A stretch of 17,609 nucleotides of DNA, taken from AC-69 sp044869895. GTDB taxonomy: Bacteria > Actinomycetota > UBA4738 > HRBIN12. Below, piece after piece: positions 6,042 to 13,168 of this stretch. The notes beneath the pieces were generated by a model, which saw only the letters and a list, made by a program, of their open reading frames with translations, made no database searches and was not told the origin of the DNA. Positions within the stretch are counted from its first letter, which is position 1. Each line of letters starts with the position of its first letter. The position numbers and the translations under genes are program-made. The stretch is taken from assembly GCA_044869895.1 (NCBI GenBank), contig JBIOXZ010000189.1, positions 1-17,609 on the forward strand. Direction: 5' to 3'.

Positions 6042-6700
6042 GCTTCCAGGTCCAGCAGGTCGGACAGGGCCTCGATGGTGCGGTCGGCCACGACCTCCTC
6101 GGGGGCTTCGGCATCGATATCCCGCAGCAACCCCCGCTCCCAGAAGTACAGGACGAGCGGTTGGGTCTCTCGTCGATACACCTGCAGCCGGCGCCGGATC
6201 GTCGCCTCGTCATCGTCGGACCGTGCCTGGAGCCGGTGTCCGCAGACGTCGCAGATGCCCTCGACCCGGGGACGCTTGAAGTTCAGGTTGTAGACACGCC
6301 TGCAGTTCGGGCAGACCAGCCGGCCGGTCAGCCGCTTCACCGCCACCTCATCCCCGATCTTGAAGTTCAGGACGGCGGAGAGCGGACGGCCCGCGGCGGC
6401 CAGGGCACCTTCCAACGCCTGGGCCTGGGCCACCGTGCGGGGGAACCCGTCGAGGATGAACCCCTCCCTGCTATCTGGTTGGTCCAGCCGCTCCAAGACC
6501 ATGTTCACCGCGATGTCATCGGGAACGTAGTCGCCGCGATCCATGTACTCCTTGGCCGCCAGGCCGAGGGCCGTCCCCTTCGCGACGTGGTTACGGAAGA
6601 TATCGCCGGTCCCGATCACGGCGAGCCCGTAGCGGTCCGAGAGCCTCCTGGCTTGGGTGCCCTTTCCCGCCCCCGGGGGACCGAGGAGGACGATCTTCAT
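6038..6700 (-). CDS. adk: Adenylate kinase, long zinc-binding form
   Basis: Catalyses ATP + AMP = 2 ADP in the cytoplasm. The 220-residue product starts MKIVLLGPPGAGKGTQ (P-loop at 7-15) and has GTGDIFR (30-36, AMP-binding side) and FILDGFPRT (81-89). Its LID domain carries Cys130, Cys133, Cys150 and Cys153 in a C-P-N-C ... C-D-V-C zinc site, as in the long bacterial form of gram-positive type. The ATG at 6700 is 2 bases after the secY stop and is where the family begins; upstream codons in the same frame are a shadow of secY. It overlaps map by 4 bases. Confidence 0.98.
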   Translation of the reverse strand: MKIVLLGPPGAGKGTQARRLSDRYGLAVIGTGDIFRNHVAKGTALGLAAKEYMDRGDYVPDDIAVNMVLERLDQPDSREGFILDGFPRTVAQAQALEGALAAAGRPLSAVLNFKIGDEVAVKRLTGRLVCPNCRRVYNLNFKRPRVEGICDVCGHRLQARSDDDEATIRRRLQVYRRETQPLVLYFWERGLLRDIDAEAPEEVVADRTIEALSDLLDLEA

Positions 6701-6702
6701 GG

Positions 6703-7989
6703 TTACTTCAGGAATCCTTCGTAGTGCCGCATGAGCAGCTGGGACTCGAGCTGCTTCATGGTCTCGAGGGCCACGCCGACGGTGATGAGGAGCGAGGTCC
6801 CGCCGAACGGAAACTCGTCGATGAGCCAGAAGGCGAAGACGATCGACGGCAGGAGGGCGATGGCCGCCAGGAACAGCGAACCGGGCAATGTGATTCGGAC
6901 CAGGACGTCGTTCAGGTAGTTCGCCGTGGGCTGGCCGGGTCGGATCCCGGGGATGAACCCTCCGTATTTCCGAAGGTTGTCGGCGGTATCCACCGGGTTG
7001 AACGCGATGGCCGTATAGAAGTAGGCGAAGAACACGATCAGCATGCCGTAGATGGCCATGTACACGAGGCTCCGCTGATTCGTGACGTAGTTGTTCACGA
7101 AGTTCGTGAACCAACTGGCGTGGTAAACGCTGGCCAGCAGCGTTGGGAAGTACAGCACCGACGAGGCGAAGATGATCGGGATGACGCCGGCCTGGTTGAC
7201 CTTGAGAGGGATATAGGTGCTGCCGCCGGTGGTCATCCTCCGTCCCACCACGCGCTTGGCGTACTGGACGGGGATCCGCCGCTGGCCCTGCTCCACGAAG
7301 ACCACGGCCACAACCAAGGCCAGGCCGATCAACAGGACCACGACGAACTTCGCGTTGCTCTGCAACAGGATCGCGCGCCCCTGACTGGGGAGCGAAGAGA
7401 TCACGCTGGCGAAGATGAGGACGGACATGCCGTTGCCGATCCCGCGCTGGGTGATGAGCTCACCCATCCACATGATCAAGGCTGTGCCGGCGGTGAAGAT
7501 CAGCACGATCAGCGCGATGTTCGGCGCAGTGAACGTGCCCGGCCGGAACACGTCCACGCCGTTCAACTGCTGGGCGCCCGAGTGGAACAGGAACACGAGC
7601 CCGGTGGACTGTAGGAGGGCCAGAACGACCGTCACATAGCGAGTCCACTGGTTGATCTTCTTGATACCCGTCTCGCCCTGCTTCTGCCATTGCTCGAGCT
7701 TGGGGATCACCACGGTGAGCAGCTGCATGATGATGGAGCTCGTGATGTACGGCATGATCCCCAGGCCGAACACGGCCATCCGGGTGAGCGCCCCCCCGGA
7801 GAACAGGTCGATGAACGAGAGGAACCCGCCCTGGCCCGGAGACTTGAACGCCGCCGTCAACCGGTCGAGGTCGATGATGGGGACGGGCACATACGAACCG
7901 AACCGATAGATGGCGATGATGAACAGCGTGAACAGGATCTTCTTGCGAAGGTCCGGAACCTTGAAGGCGTTGACGAAGGCGCGCAGCAC
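6703..7989 (-). CDS. secY: Protein translocase subunit SecY
   Basis: Channel subunit of the SecYEG translocon in the cytoplasmic membrane. The 428-residue product has ten hydrophobic segments, beginning ILFTLFIIAIYRFGSYVPV (18-36). The region FIDLFSGGALTRMAVFGLGIMPYITSSIIMQLL (59-91) covers the plug and TM2. The cytoplasmic loop contains RRIPVQYAKRVVGRRMTTGGSTYIPLKVN (237-265), and NPVDTADNLRKYGGFIPGIRPG (331-352) is the conserved late loop. The start is GTG, 20 bases after rplO. Only a weak Shine-Dalgarno-like GGGG lies upstream, and rather far from the start, so coupling to rplO may matter. Length and N-terminus match actinobacterial SecY. Confidence 0.98.
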   Translation of the reverse strand: MLRAFVNAFKVPDLRKKILFTLFIIAIYRFGSYVPVPIIDLDRLTAAFKSPGQGGFLSFIDLFSGGALTRMAVFGLGIMPYITSSIIMQLLTVVIPKLEQWQKQGETGIKKINQWTRYVTVVLALLQSTGLVFLFHSGAQQLNGVDVFRPGTFTAPNIALIVLIFTAGTALIMWMGELITQRGIGNGMSVLIFASVISSLPSQGRAILLQSNAKFVVVLLIGLALVVAVVFVEQGQRRIPVQYAKRVVGRRMTTGGSTYIPLKVNQAGVIPIIFASSVLYFPTLLASVYHASWFTNFVNNYVTNQRSLVYMAIYGMLIVFFAYFYTAIAFNPVDTADNLRKYGGFIPGIRPGQPTANYLNDVLVRITLPGSLFLAAIALLPSIVFAFWLIDEFPFGGTSLLITVGVALETMKQLESQLLMRHYEGFLK

Positions 7990-8009
7990 GAGAACTCGAT
8001 TCTACCCCG

Positions 8010-8447
8010 TCAGATGACGATCTCGGTCCTGCCACCGGCGGCCTCGATCTTGTCTTTGGCGGCCTCCGAGAACGCGTGGGCCTTGACGGTCAGTGCCCGT
8101 CCGATGTCGCCTCGGGCCAGCACCTTCACCGGCCGTCCGCCGTGGATCAAGCCGCGCGCCAGCATGGCGGCGGGATCGACCTCGCCGCCCTCGAACGCCT
8201 GGGCCAGGGTCTCCACGTTCACCACCGAGTACTCGACACGGTTGCGGTTGGTGAAGCCCTTCAGCTTGGGCACGCGACGCTGGAGCGGCATCTGTCCGCC
8301 CTCGAACCCCAGCTTGGGGTTGTGGCGGGCGCCGTAGCCCTTGGTCCCCCGGCCCGCCGTCTTGCCCTGGCCGGCGGCCCTGCCCCGGCCGACGCGCCGC
8401 TTCCGCCGCGTTGCACCGGCGGCGGGACGGAGATGATGGAGCTTCAT
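8010..8447 (-). CDS. rplO: 50S ribosomal protein L15
   Basis: Large-subunit protein uL15, an rRNA-binding assembly protein. The 145-residue product begins MKLHHLRPAAGATRRKRRVGRG. It has the extended Gly/Arg-rich arm AAGQGKTAGRGTKGYGAR (24-41), then GFEGGQMPLQRRVPKLKGF, and the globular C-terminal half containing VKVLARGDIGRALTVKAHAFSEAAKDKIEAAGG. Length is typical. The ATG overlaps the rpmD stop by 4 bases (ATGA). It is followed by secY, as in the standard spc operon. Confidence 0.98.
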   Translation of the reverse strand: MKLHHLRPAAGATRRKRRVGRGRAAGQGKTAGRGTKGYGARHNPKLGFEGGQMPLQRRVPKLKGFTNRNRVEYSVVNVETLAQAFEGGEVDPAAMLARGLIHGGRPVKVLARGDIGRALTVKAHAFSEAAKDKIEAAGGRTEIVI

Positions 8448-8665
8448 CCCTTCTCCTGTCTCCCACTCTTCGCCGAGCGAGCATCCGGCGTCTCCTCGAC
8501 CTTCACCAGGTGGCTGACCTTGGCGATCATGCCTCGGATCTCGGGACGGTCGTCCTTGACCACCGAGTCGCCAAGGCGGTGCAGGCCCAACCGACGGACC
8601 GTGGCCTTCTGATCCTTCGGCCGGTGGATCACGCTCCGGATCTGGGTGACCCTAAGCTTGGTCAC
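8444..8665 (-). CDS. rpmD: 50S ribosomal protein L30
   Basis: Large-subunit protein uL30. The 73-residue product has the short alpha/beta fold with KLRVTQIRSVIHRPKDQKATVRRLGLHRLGDSVV (3-36) and RPEIRGMIAKVSHLVKVEE. A charged tail of about 13 residues makes it longer than the usual 58-62. The start is a GTG at 8665, six bases after a perfect AGGAGG, and overlaps the end of rpsE by 14 bases. It overlaps rplO by 4 bases at its own end. uL30 is absent from some bacterial lineages, so its presence is informative. Confidence 0.95.
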   Translation of the reverse strand: MTKLRVTQIRSVIHRPKDQKATVRRLGLHRLGDSVVKDDRPEIRGMIAKVSHLVKVEETPDARSAKSGRQEKG

Positions 8666-9251
8666 CGTAGGCCTCCTCCAGCTTTGCCGCCCGGGCCGCC
8701 TGCATTCGCTCGTCCGCCGCAGCCACGGCCGACAGCATCGGCTTGGGCGCCACCTCGCTCAGCTGCCGTCCGCGGAGCCTGGCCACCTGTTCGGGCCGCT
8801 TGAGGCTCCGCAACCCGGCCGTCGCCGCCTTCACGATGTTGATCGCATTGCTCGAGCCCAGGGACTTGGACAGGATGTCCTTGATCCCCGCGCACTCGAC
8901 CAGGGCCCGGACCGGACCGCCGGCGATGACCCCGGTGCCCGGTGCGGCCGGCTTGAGGAGCACGATGCCGGCACCGTCCTCTCCGGTCACCTGATGCGGG
9001 ATGGTGGTCCCCATCATCGGAACCTCGAACATCTTGCGCTTGGCCTCCTCGACTCCCTTGGCGATGGCCGCGGGGACCTCCTTGGCCTTGCCGTACCCAA
9101 CGCCGACGCGTCCCGCGCCGTCGCCGACCACGACGAGCGCGGCGAAGGAGAAGCGGCGGCCGCCCTTGACCACCTTGGCCACGCGGTTGATCGCGATGAC
9201 CCGCTCCTCGTACATGCCCTTCTCTCCGGTCGACGCGTCGTACCGTCGCAT
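8652..9251 (-). CDS. rpsE: 30S ribosomal protein S5
   Basis: Small-subunit protein uS5, at the mRNA entry channel and important for decoding accuracy. The 199-residue product has a short N-terminal lead, then the dsRNA-binding-like domain EERVIAINRVAKVVKGGRRFSFAALVVVGDG (15-45) and GYGKAKEVPAAIAKGVEEAKR. The C-terminal domain contains GVIAGGPVRALVECAGIKDILSKSLGSSNAINIVKA. An Ala/Glu-rich tail extends the end, as in other actinobacteria. ATG start; the start shares one base with the rplR stop (TGATG). Confidence 0.98.
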   Translation of the reverse strand: MRRYDASTGEKGMYEERVIAINRVAKVVKGGRRFSFAALVVVGDGAGRVGVGYGKAKEVPAAIAKGVEEAKRKMFEVPMMGTTIPHQVTGEDGAGIVLLKPAAPGTGVIAGGPVRALVECAGIKDILSKSLGSSNAINIVKAATAGLRSLKRPEQVARLRGRQLSEVAPKPMLSAVAAADERMQAARAAKLEEAYGDQA

Positions 9252-9622
9252 CAGATCGCCAATCCCCCTTCCCTGGCTCCCTCGGCAAGCGCGGCGATCC
9301 GGCCGTGATACAGCCGACCCCCACGATCGAACACCGCGCCCTGGACCCCGGCCTGCTTCGCCCGGTCGGCGATCAGCGCCCCGACGGACTTGGCCACGAC
9401 CTTCTTGTCGCCCTTGGTTCCGCCGCCACCGAGCTCACGGTCGGACGCCGAGGCAACCGTGCGGGAGGAGACGTCGTCGATCAGCTGGACGTAGATGTGC
9501 CGGTTCGATCGGTACACGGCCAGGCGCGGGCGGGCTGCTGTACCCGAGATCTTGCGCCGGATCCGGAGACGCCGGCGCGCCCGCGCCGAGCGCTTGTCGT
9601 CGCCACGCTGGAGCGTCCTCAT
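9251..9622 (-). CDS. rplR: 50S ribosomal protein L18
   Basis: Large-subunit protein uL18, which binds 5S rRNA together with L5. The 123-residue product begins MRTLQRGDDKRSARARRRLRIRRKISGT and continues with RPRLAVYRSNRHIYVQLIDDVSSRTVASASD. It ends with the KSVGALIADRAKQAGVQGAVFDRGGRLYHGRIAALAEGAREGGL block typical of the family. The ATG at 9622 overlaps the rplF stop by 4 bases (ATGA) and matches the family N-terminus; upstream codons in the same frame are a shadow of rplF. Confidence 0.98.
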   Translation of the reverse strand: MRTLQRGDDKRSARARRRLRIRRKISGTAARPRLAVYRSNRHIYVQLIDDVSSRTVASASDRELGGGGTKGDKKVVAKSVGALIADRAKQAGVQGAVFDRGGRLYHGRIAALAEGAREGGLAI

Positions 9623-10170
9623 GACGTCGCGCCCTTCGCCGCCTTGCCGGCCTTCTTCCGGACGAACTCGCCCTCGTAGCGGATGCCCTTGCCCTTGTAC
9701 GGCTCGGGCTTGCGGATCTGCCGGATGTCCGCGGCCACTTGCCCGACCTGCTGCTTGTCGTTCCCGCGGATGATCACGCTGGTGGGCGCGGGGACCTCGA
9801 ACTCGATGCCGTCTGGGCACGGGACGGGGATCGGGTGGGAGTACCCCACGGAGACCTCCAGGTCCTTGCCCCGCAGGGATGCCCGGTACCCGACGCCCAC
9901 GATTTGTAGGCGCTTCTCGTAACCCTTCGTCACGCCCTCGACCATGTTCGCGATGAGTGTGCGCGTGAGGCCGTGAAGGCTCCGGTGGAAGCCCTCGTCG
10001 CTCGGGCGCTCGACTCGGATGACGCCGTCGTCGCGAACGACGCGCATCTCGGGGTGGAGCCGCCGGGACAAGGTTCCCCGCGGCCCCTTCACCGTCACGG
10101 TCGCGTTCTCGTCGATCGCCACCTCGACGCCACCCGGGATCTCGATGGGTTGCTTTCCGATCCGACTCAT
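9619..10170 (-). CDS. rplF: 50S ribosomal protein L6
   Basis: Large-subunit protein uL6, located near the factor-binding site and the sarcin-ricin loop. The 183-residue product starts MSRIGKQPIEIPGGVEV and contains the two repeated alpha/beta domains. TVKGPRGTLSRRLHPEM lies in the first; GYEKRLQIVGVGYRASLRGKDLEVSVGYSHP joins the second. It ends with the hallmark RKPEPYKGKGIRYEGEFVRKKAGKAAKGATS. ATG start, 10 bases after the rpsH stop. Confidence 0.98.
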   Translation of the reverse strand: MSRIGKQPIEIPGGVEVAIDENATVTVKGPRGTLSRRLHPEMRVVRDDGVIRVERPSDEGFHRSLHGLTRTLIANMVEGVTKGYEKRLQIVGVGYRASLRGKDLEVSVGYSHPIPVPCPDGIEFEVPAPTSVIIRGNDKQQVGQVAADIRQIRKPEPYKGKGIRYEGEFVRKKAGKAAKGATS

Positions 10171-10180
10171 GGCTTCGTCC

Positions 10181-10600
10181 TCACCACACGTGGGCCAGGA
10201 CCTCGCCGCCGATGCCGCGACGAGAGGCCTCCCGGTCCGTGATCACGCCCTGGGACGTGGACAGGATGGCGATGCCGAGCCCGCCCATGACCCGTGGAAG
10301 CTTGTCGTGCACGGCGTACACGCGGCGACCCGGGGTGGAGATGCGGCGCAGGCCGGTGATGGTCCGCTCCCGCTTCGCCCCATACTTCAGGCGGACCCGG
10401 AGGGCCTGATGGACGCCCTCCCCCTCGGTCTCGAAGCCATCCACGAACCCTTCCGCCGCAAGGATGTTGAGGATGGCCTGGTTGAGCTTGGACGCCGGCA
10501 CGAGCAGGTCATCCTTGTACGCCACGTTGGCGTTGCGGATCCTCGTCAGCATGTCCGCGACGGGATCGGTGACGTTGGTCCGAACGAGGGCCTTCACCAT
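10181..10600 (-). CDS. rpsH: 30S ribosomal protein S8
   Basis: Small-subunit protein uS8, a primary 16S rRNA-binding protein that in E. coli also represses the spc operon. The 139-residue product has TDPVADMLTRIRNANVAYKDDLLVPASKLNQAILNIL (11-47). It ends with the family motif GLGIAILSTSQGVITDREASRRGIGGEVLAHVW. The start could be the ATG at 10600 (overlapping rpsN by 7 bases) or the next codon, a GTG whose GTGA overlaps the rpsN stop by 4 bases; the difference is one residue. The N-terminal MVKALVRTN adds about eight residues compared with E. coli S8. Confidence 0.97.
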   Translation of the reverse strand: MVKALVRTNVTDPVADMLTRIRNANVAYKDDLLVPASKLNQAILNILAAEGFVDGFETEGEGVHQALRVRLKYGAKRERTITGLRRISTPGRRVYAVHDKLPRVMGGLGIAILSTSQGVITDREASRRGIGGEVLAHVW

Positions 10601-10779
10601 GACGCCTTGGTCACCCCCGGTAGCTCACCGATGTGCGCCAGCTCGCGGAAGCAGATTCGGCACAGCAGGAACTTGCGGTAGACGGCCCGAGCCCTGCCGC
10701 ACCGACGGCACCGGGTGTGCTCGCGCACGACGAATTTCGCCGGCTTGAGCTGCTTCTCGATCTTCGCCTTCCCTGCCAT
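10594..10779 (-). CDS. rpsN: 30S ribosomal protein S14, type Z (zinc-binding)
   Basis: Small-subunit head protein uS14, needed for late 30S assembly. The 61-residue product is the short zinc-binding form, with Cys24, Cys27, Cys40 and Cys43 arranged C-x2-C-x12-C-x2-C. It also has the ending CFRELAHIGELPGVTKASW. Many actinobacteria keep this form in the spc operon and a longer zinc-free paralogue elsewhere under zinc control; that paralogue is not visible here. ATG start, 13 bases after the rplE stop. Confidence 0.98.
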   Translation of the reverse strand: MAGKAKIEKQLKPAKFVVREHTRCRRCGRARAVYRKFLLCRICFRELAHIGELPGVTKASW

Positions 10780-10792
10780 CTCGTCCCTCTCG

Positions 10793-11374
10793 CTACGAGG
10801 CCGCCGCGCTCACGACCGGGGCCCCCTCGAACGGGAACCCCAGCGCGATCAGCAGCGCCCTGCCTTCATCGTCCGTCTGCGCCGTCGTCGCGACGGTGAT
10901 GTCCATCCCCCGGACCTTCACCACCTTGTCGTAGTCGACCTCCGGGAAGATCAGCTGCTCGGTGAGCCCGAGCGTGTAGTTCCCGTGGCCGTCGAACGAC
11001 CGTCGTGACAGCCCCCGGAAGTCGCGGATCCTGGGGATGGCCACCGTGATGAGGCGGTCGACGAACTCCCACATGCGGTCGCCCCGAAGGGTGACCTTGG
11101 CCCCGATGGACATGCCCTCGCGGAGCTTGAAGCCGGCGATCGACTTCCGGGCCTTGGTCACGACCGGTCGCTGCCCGGCGATGACGGCGAGGTCCTGAGT
11201 GGCCGCCTCCAGCATACGAGCATCCTTCAGGGCGTCACCCACGCCCATGTTGATGACGACCTTCTGGAGCCGCGGGACCTCCATGGCGTTCGCATATCCG
11301 AGCTCCTGGCGGAGGCGCGGGAGGACCTCCTCGCGATAACGGACCTTTAGCCGAGGCACGTATCGCTCGCTCAC
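10793..11374 (-). CDS. rplE: 50S ribosomal protein L5
   Basis: Large-subunit protein uL5, which binds 5S rRNA and contacts P-site tRNA. The 193-residue product begins VSERYVPRLKVRYREEVLPRLRQELG (GTG start). It contains VPRLQKVVINMGVGDALKD, GQRPVVTKARKSIAGFKLREG, RIRDFRGLSRRSFDGHGNYTLGLTEQLIFPEVDYDKV and VKVRGMDITVATTAQTDDEGRALLIALGFPF. The GTG at 11374 forms a GTGA overlap with the rplX stop and places the N-terminus where the family begins. A further 31 codons upstream in the same frame are open but only mirror rplX. Confidence 0.97.
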   Translation of the reverse strand: MSERYVPRLKVRYREEVLPRLRQELGYANAMEVPRLQKVVINMGVGDALKDARMLEAATQDLAVIAGQRPVVTKARKSIAGFKLREGMSIGAKVTLRGDRMWEFVDRLITVAIPRIRDFRGLSRRSFDGHGNYTLGLTEQLIFPEVDYDKVVKVRGMDITVATTAQTDDEGRALLIALGFPFEGAPVVSAAAS

Positions 11375-11715
11375 AGCTCCGCCTCGCACTTGCGGCAGAT
11401 CCGGACCTTCGTGCCGTCGGACCCCACCTCGTGGCCGACCCGGGTGGGCCGGCCGCAGGACTTGCACACGATCTGGACGTTGGAGATGTCCACGTACAGC
11501 TCCATGTCGATGATGCCGCCCTGCTGGAGCTGCTGTCCGCTGGTGGACCGGCGCCCCGTGGCCCGCTGATGCTTCTTGGCCATGGCCCCGCCCTCCACCA
11601 GGATGCGCCCGTCCTTGGGCACCACCCGGACCACCCGGCCCCGGTGGCCGCGGCTCTTCCCCGTCATCACCTGCACGGTGTCGTCCTTCTTGACGTCGAC
11701 TCCTGGCATCGTCAC
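11371..11715 (-). CDS. rplX: 50S ribosomal protein L24 with zinc-ribbon motif
   Basis: Large-subunit protein uL24, an assembly-initiating protein near the tunnel exit. The 114-residue product has a KOW motif (KKDDTVQVMTGKSRGHRGRVVRVVP, 9-33). A conserved central part follows (HQRATGRRSTSGQQLQQGGIID, 49-70). A C-terminal pair of CxxC motifs, Cys84/Cys87 and Cys107/Cys110, suggests bound zinc; many but not all bacterial L24 have it. The start is either GTG at 11715 (GTGA overlap with rplN, GGAGG four bases upstream) or ATG at 11709, two codons later. GTG is given because of the coupling pattern, but ATG is nearly as good. Confidence 0.95.
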   Translation of the reverse strand: MTMPGVDVKKDDTVQVMTGKSRGHRGRVVRVVPKDGRILVEGGAMAKKHQRATGRRSTSGQQLQQGGIIDMELYVDISNVQIVCKSCGRPTRVGHEVGSDGTKVRICRKCEAEL

Positions 11716-12080
11716 AGCACCTCCGGTGCGAGCGAGATGATCTTCATGAACCGCTTCTCCCGCAGCTCGCGGGCCACCGGGCCGAAGATCCTGGTCCCTC
11801 GGGGGTTCCGCTGGTCGTTGATGAGGACCACGGCATTGTCGTCGAAGCGGATGTACGAGCCGTCGGGGCGGCGGCGCTCCTTGGCCGTGCGCACCACGAC
11901 ACCCTTCACCACCTCGCCCTTCTTCACGGCGCCGCCGGGAAGCGCGTCCTTCACCGAGCCCACGACGACGTCGCCGATCCGGGCGTAGCGGCGGTGGGAC
12001 CCCCCAAGGACGCGGATCACCAGGACCTCCCTGGCCCCCGTGTTGTCCGCGACCCTACATCGGGTCTCCTGCTGGATCAC
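11712..12080 (-). CDS. rplN: 50S ribosomal protein L14
   Basis: Large-subunit protein uL14, part of inter-subunit bridge B5/B8. The 122-residue product matches the family along its full length: QQETRCRVADNTGAREVLVIRVLGG, DVVVGSVKDALPGGAVKKGEVVKGVVVRTA, RPDGSYIRFDDNAVVLINDQRNPRGTRIFGPVARELREKRFMKIISLAPEVL. GTG start, 7 bases after the rpsQ stop. First gene of the spc block, but with no visible promoter or terminator between it and rpsQ. Confidence 0.98.
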   Translation of the reverse strand: MIQQETRCRVADNTGAREVLVIRVLGGSHRRYARIGDVVVGSVKDALPGGAVKKGEVVKGVVVRTAKERRRPDGSYIRFDDNAVVLINDQRNPRGTRIFGPVARELREKRFMKIISLAPEVL

Positions 12081-12087
12081 CGTACCC

Positions 12088-12354
12088 TCACTTCGCCCGT
12101 TCCACGATCTCGACGACCCGCCAGCGCTTGGTCTTCGACAGGGGTCGGGTCTCGATCACGCGGACGGTGTCGCCCACGTGCGCCTCGTTCGCTTCGTCGT
12201 GCGCCGCAAGGCGGGACGACCGCCGAACGATCTTCTGATAGAGCGGATGGCGGATCTGCCGGTCGATCTTGACCAGCACGGTCTTGTCCATCGCGTCGGA
12301 CACCACCACGCCGGTGCGGACCTTCCGCCGGCCCCGTTCGCTCGCCTGGGTCAC
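12088..12354 (-). CDS. rpsQ: 30S ribosomal protein S17
   Basis: Small-subunit protein uS17, an OB-fold primary 16S rRNA binder. The 88-residue product begins VTQASERGRRKVRTGVVVSDAMDKTVLVKIDRQIRHPLYQKIVRRSSRLAAHDEANEAHVGDTVRVIETRPLSKTKRWRVVEIVERAK, the normal family length. I chose the GTG at 12354 because it forms a GTGA overlap with the rpmC stop, like the neighbouring junctions, with GAAGGA upstream. An ATG at 12387 in the same frame would add 11 residues (MASEQEGSERD) and overlap rpmC by 37 bases; it cannot be ruled out. Confidence 0.95.
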   Translation of the reverse strand: MTQASERGRRKVRTGVVVSDAMDKTVLVKIDRQIRHPLYQKIVRRSSRLAAHDEANEAHVGDTVRVIETRPLSKTKRWRVVEIVERAK

Positions 12355-12752
12355 GTCCCGCTCGCTTCCTTCTTGCTCGCTCGCCATCGCCTCGTTCGCT
12401 TCCCGGTCTCCTGCTCGGATCCCTCGGCCTCCCCGAGCTCCTCGCCCGGCTCGAGCAGGACATCGAGGGGCTCGCCCTTCTTTCTCCCGGCCGCCTGGGC
12501 CTGACGGGACTCGGCCAGGGCCTCGGCATCTGCCCGGGCCAGTTCCTCCTCCACCACCTGCTCCGGCTGCCGTTCGCGCAGCACGGTCAAGATCCTCGAC
12601 ACGTCGTGCCGCACGTCCTTGATGCGCATGGGGTTGTCGAGCTGCCCCGTGGCCAGCTGGAACCGCAGGTTGAACAGCTCCTCCTTGTGGGACTCCAGCC
12701 GCTCGATGAGCTGATCGTCCGGGAGCTCGCGGAGCTCGGCGACCCTGGTCAC
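12351..12752 (-). CDS. rpmC: 50S ribosomal protein L29 with long C-terminal extension
   Basis: Large-subunit protein uL29, which lies at the tunnel exit and forms part of the docking site for trigger factor and SRP. Residues 1-62 are an ordinary L29: AELRELPDDQLIERLESHKEELFNLRFQLATGQLDNPMRIKDVRHDVSRILTVLRERQ. The product then continues for about 70 more residues (133 in all, twice the usual length): an Ala/Glu-rich helical part (63-88), then an acidic stretch (LLEPGEELGEAEGSEQE) and a basic end (KRTRRWRASKK). The GTG start makes a GTGA overlap with the rplP stop. The extension is in frame and bounded by a GTGA overlap with rpsQ, so a frameshift is unlikely. Confidence 0.93.
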   Translation of the reverse strand: MTRVAELRELPDDQLIERLESHKEELFNLRFQLATGQLDNPMRIKDVRHDVSRILTVLRERQPEQVVEEELARADAEALAESRQAQAAGRKKGEPLDVLLEPGEELGEAEGSEQETGKRTRRWRASKKEASGT

Positions 12753-13168
12753 TCCGATCCCCCCGCCCGGCTGATGAACTTGGTCTTGATGGGAAGCTTG
12801 TGGGCCGCCCGGCTCATGGCCTCCTTGGCCACCTGCTCGGTAACCCCCGAGAGCTCGAACATCACCCGGCCGGGCTTGACCACCGCGACCCACCCCTCCG
12901 GGTTGCCCTTGCCCGAGCCCATCCGGGTCTCGGCCGGTTTCTTCGTGAACGGCTTGTCGGGGAAGATGTTGATCCACACCTTGCCACCTCGGCGGATGTG
13001 CCTGGTGATGGCCACCCGAGCCGCTTCGATCTGGCGGTTGGTGATCCACGCCGGCTGGAGGGCCACCAGGCCGTAGTCACCGAAGTGCACCTCGGTCCCG
13101 CCCTTGGCCCGGCCCCGCATGCGGCCCCGATGGACCTTGCGGTGCTTGACCTTCTTGGGGGCGAGCAT
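12749..13168 (-). CDS. rplP: 50S ribosomal protein L16
   Basis: Large-subunit protein uL16, beside the A site and needed for late assembly. The 139-residue product begins MLAPKKVKHRKVHRGRMRGRAKGGTEVHFGDYGLVAL. It carries AWITNRQIEAARVAITRHIRRGGKVWINIFPDKPFTKKPAETRMGSGKGNPEGWVAVVKPGRVMFEL, including the conserved RMGSGKG loop at the peptidyl-transferase side. ATG start; one base is shared with the rpsC stop. Length and sequence are ordinary. Confidence 0.98.
   Translation of the reverse strand: MLAPKKVKHRKVHRGRMRGRAKGGTEVHFGDYGLVALQPAWITNRQIEAARVAITRHIRRGGKVWINIFPDKPFTKKPAETRMGSGKGNPEGWVAVVKPGRVMFELSGVTEQVAKEAMSRAAHKLPIKTKFISRAGGSE

Noticed and set aside
4510..6213. A single 567-codon open frame that would fuse the first DivIVA-like protein to an upstream extension
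   Set aside because: The upstream part is a frame-shifted shadow of map and adk. The DivIVA homology, the ribosome binding site and the ATG at 5205 set the true start.
12088..12387. ATG start for S17 at 12387
   Set aside because: It would overlap rpmC by 37 bases and add residues not seen in the family; the GTG at 12354 overlaps the rpmC stop in the same GTGA pattern as the neighbours. Kept as an alternative in the annotation.
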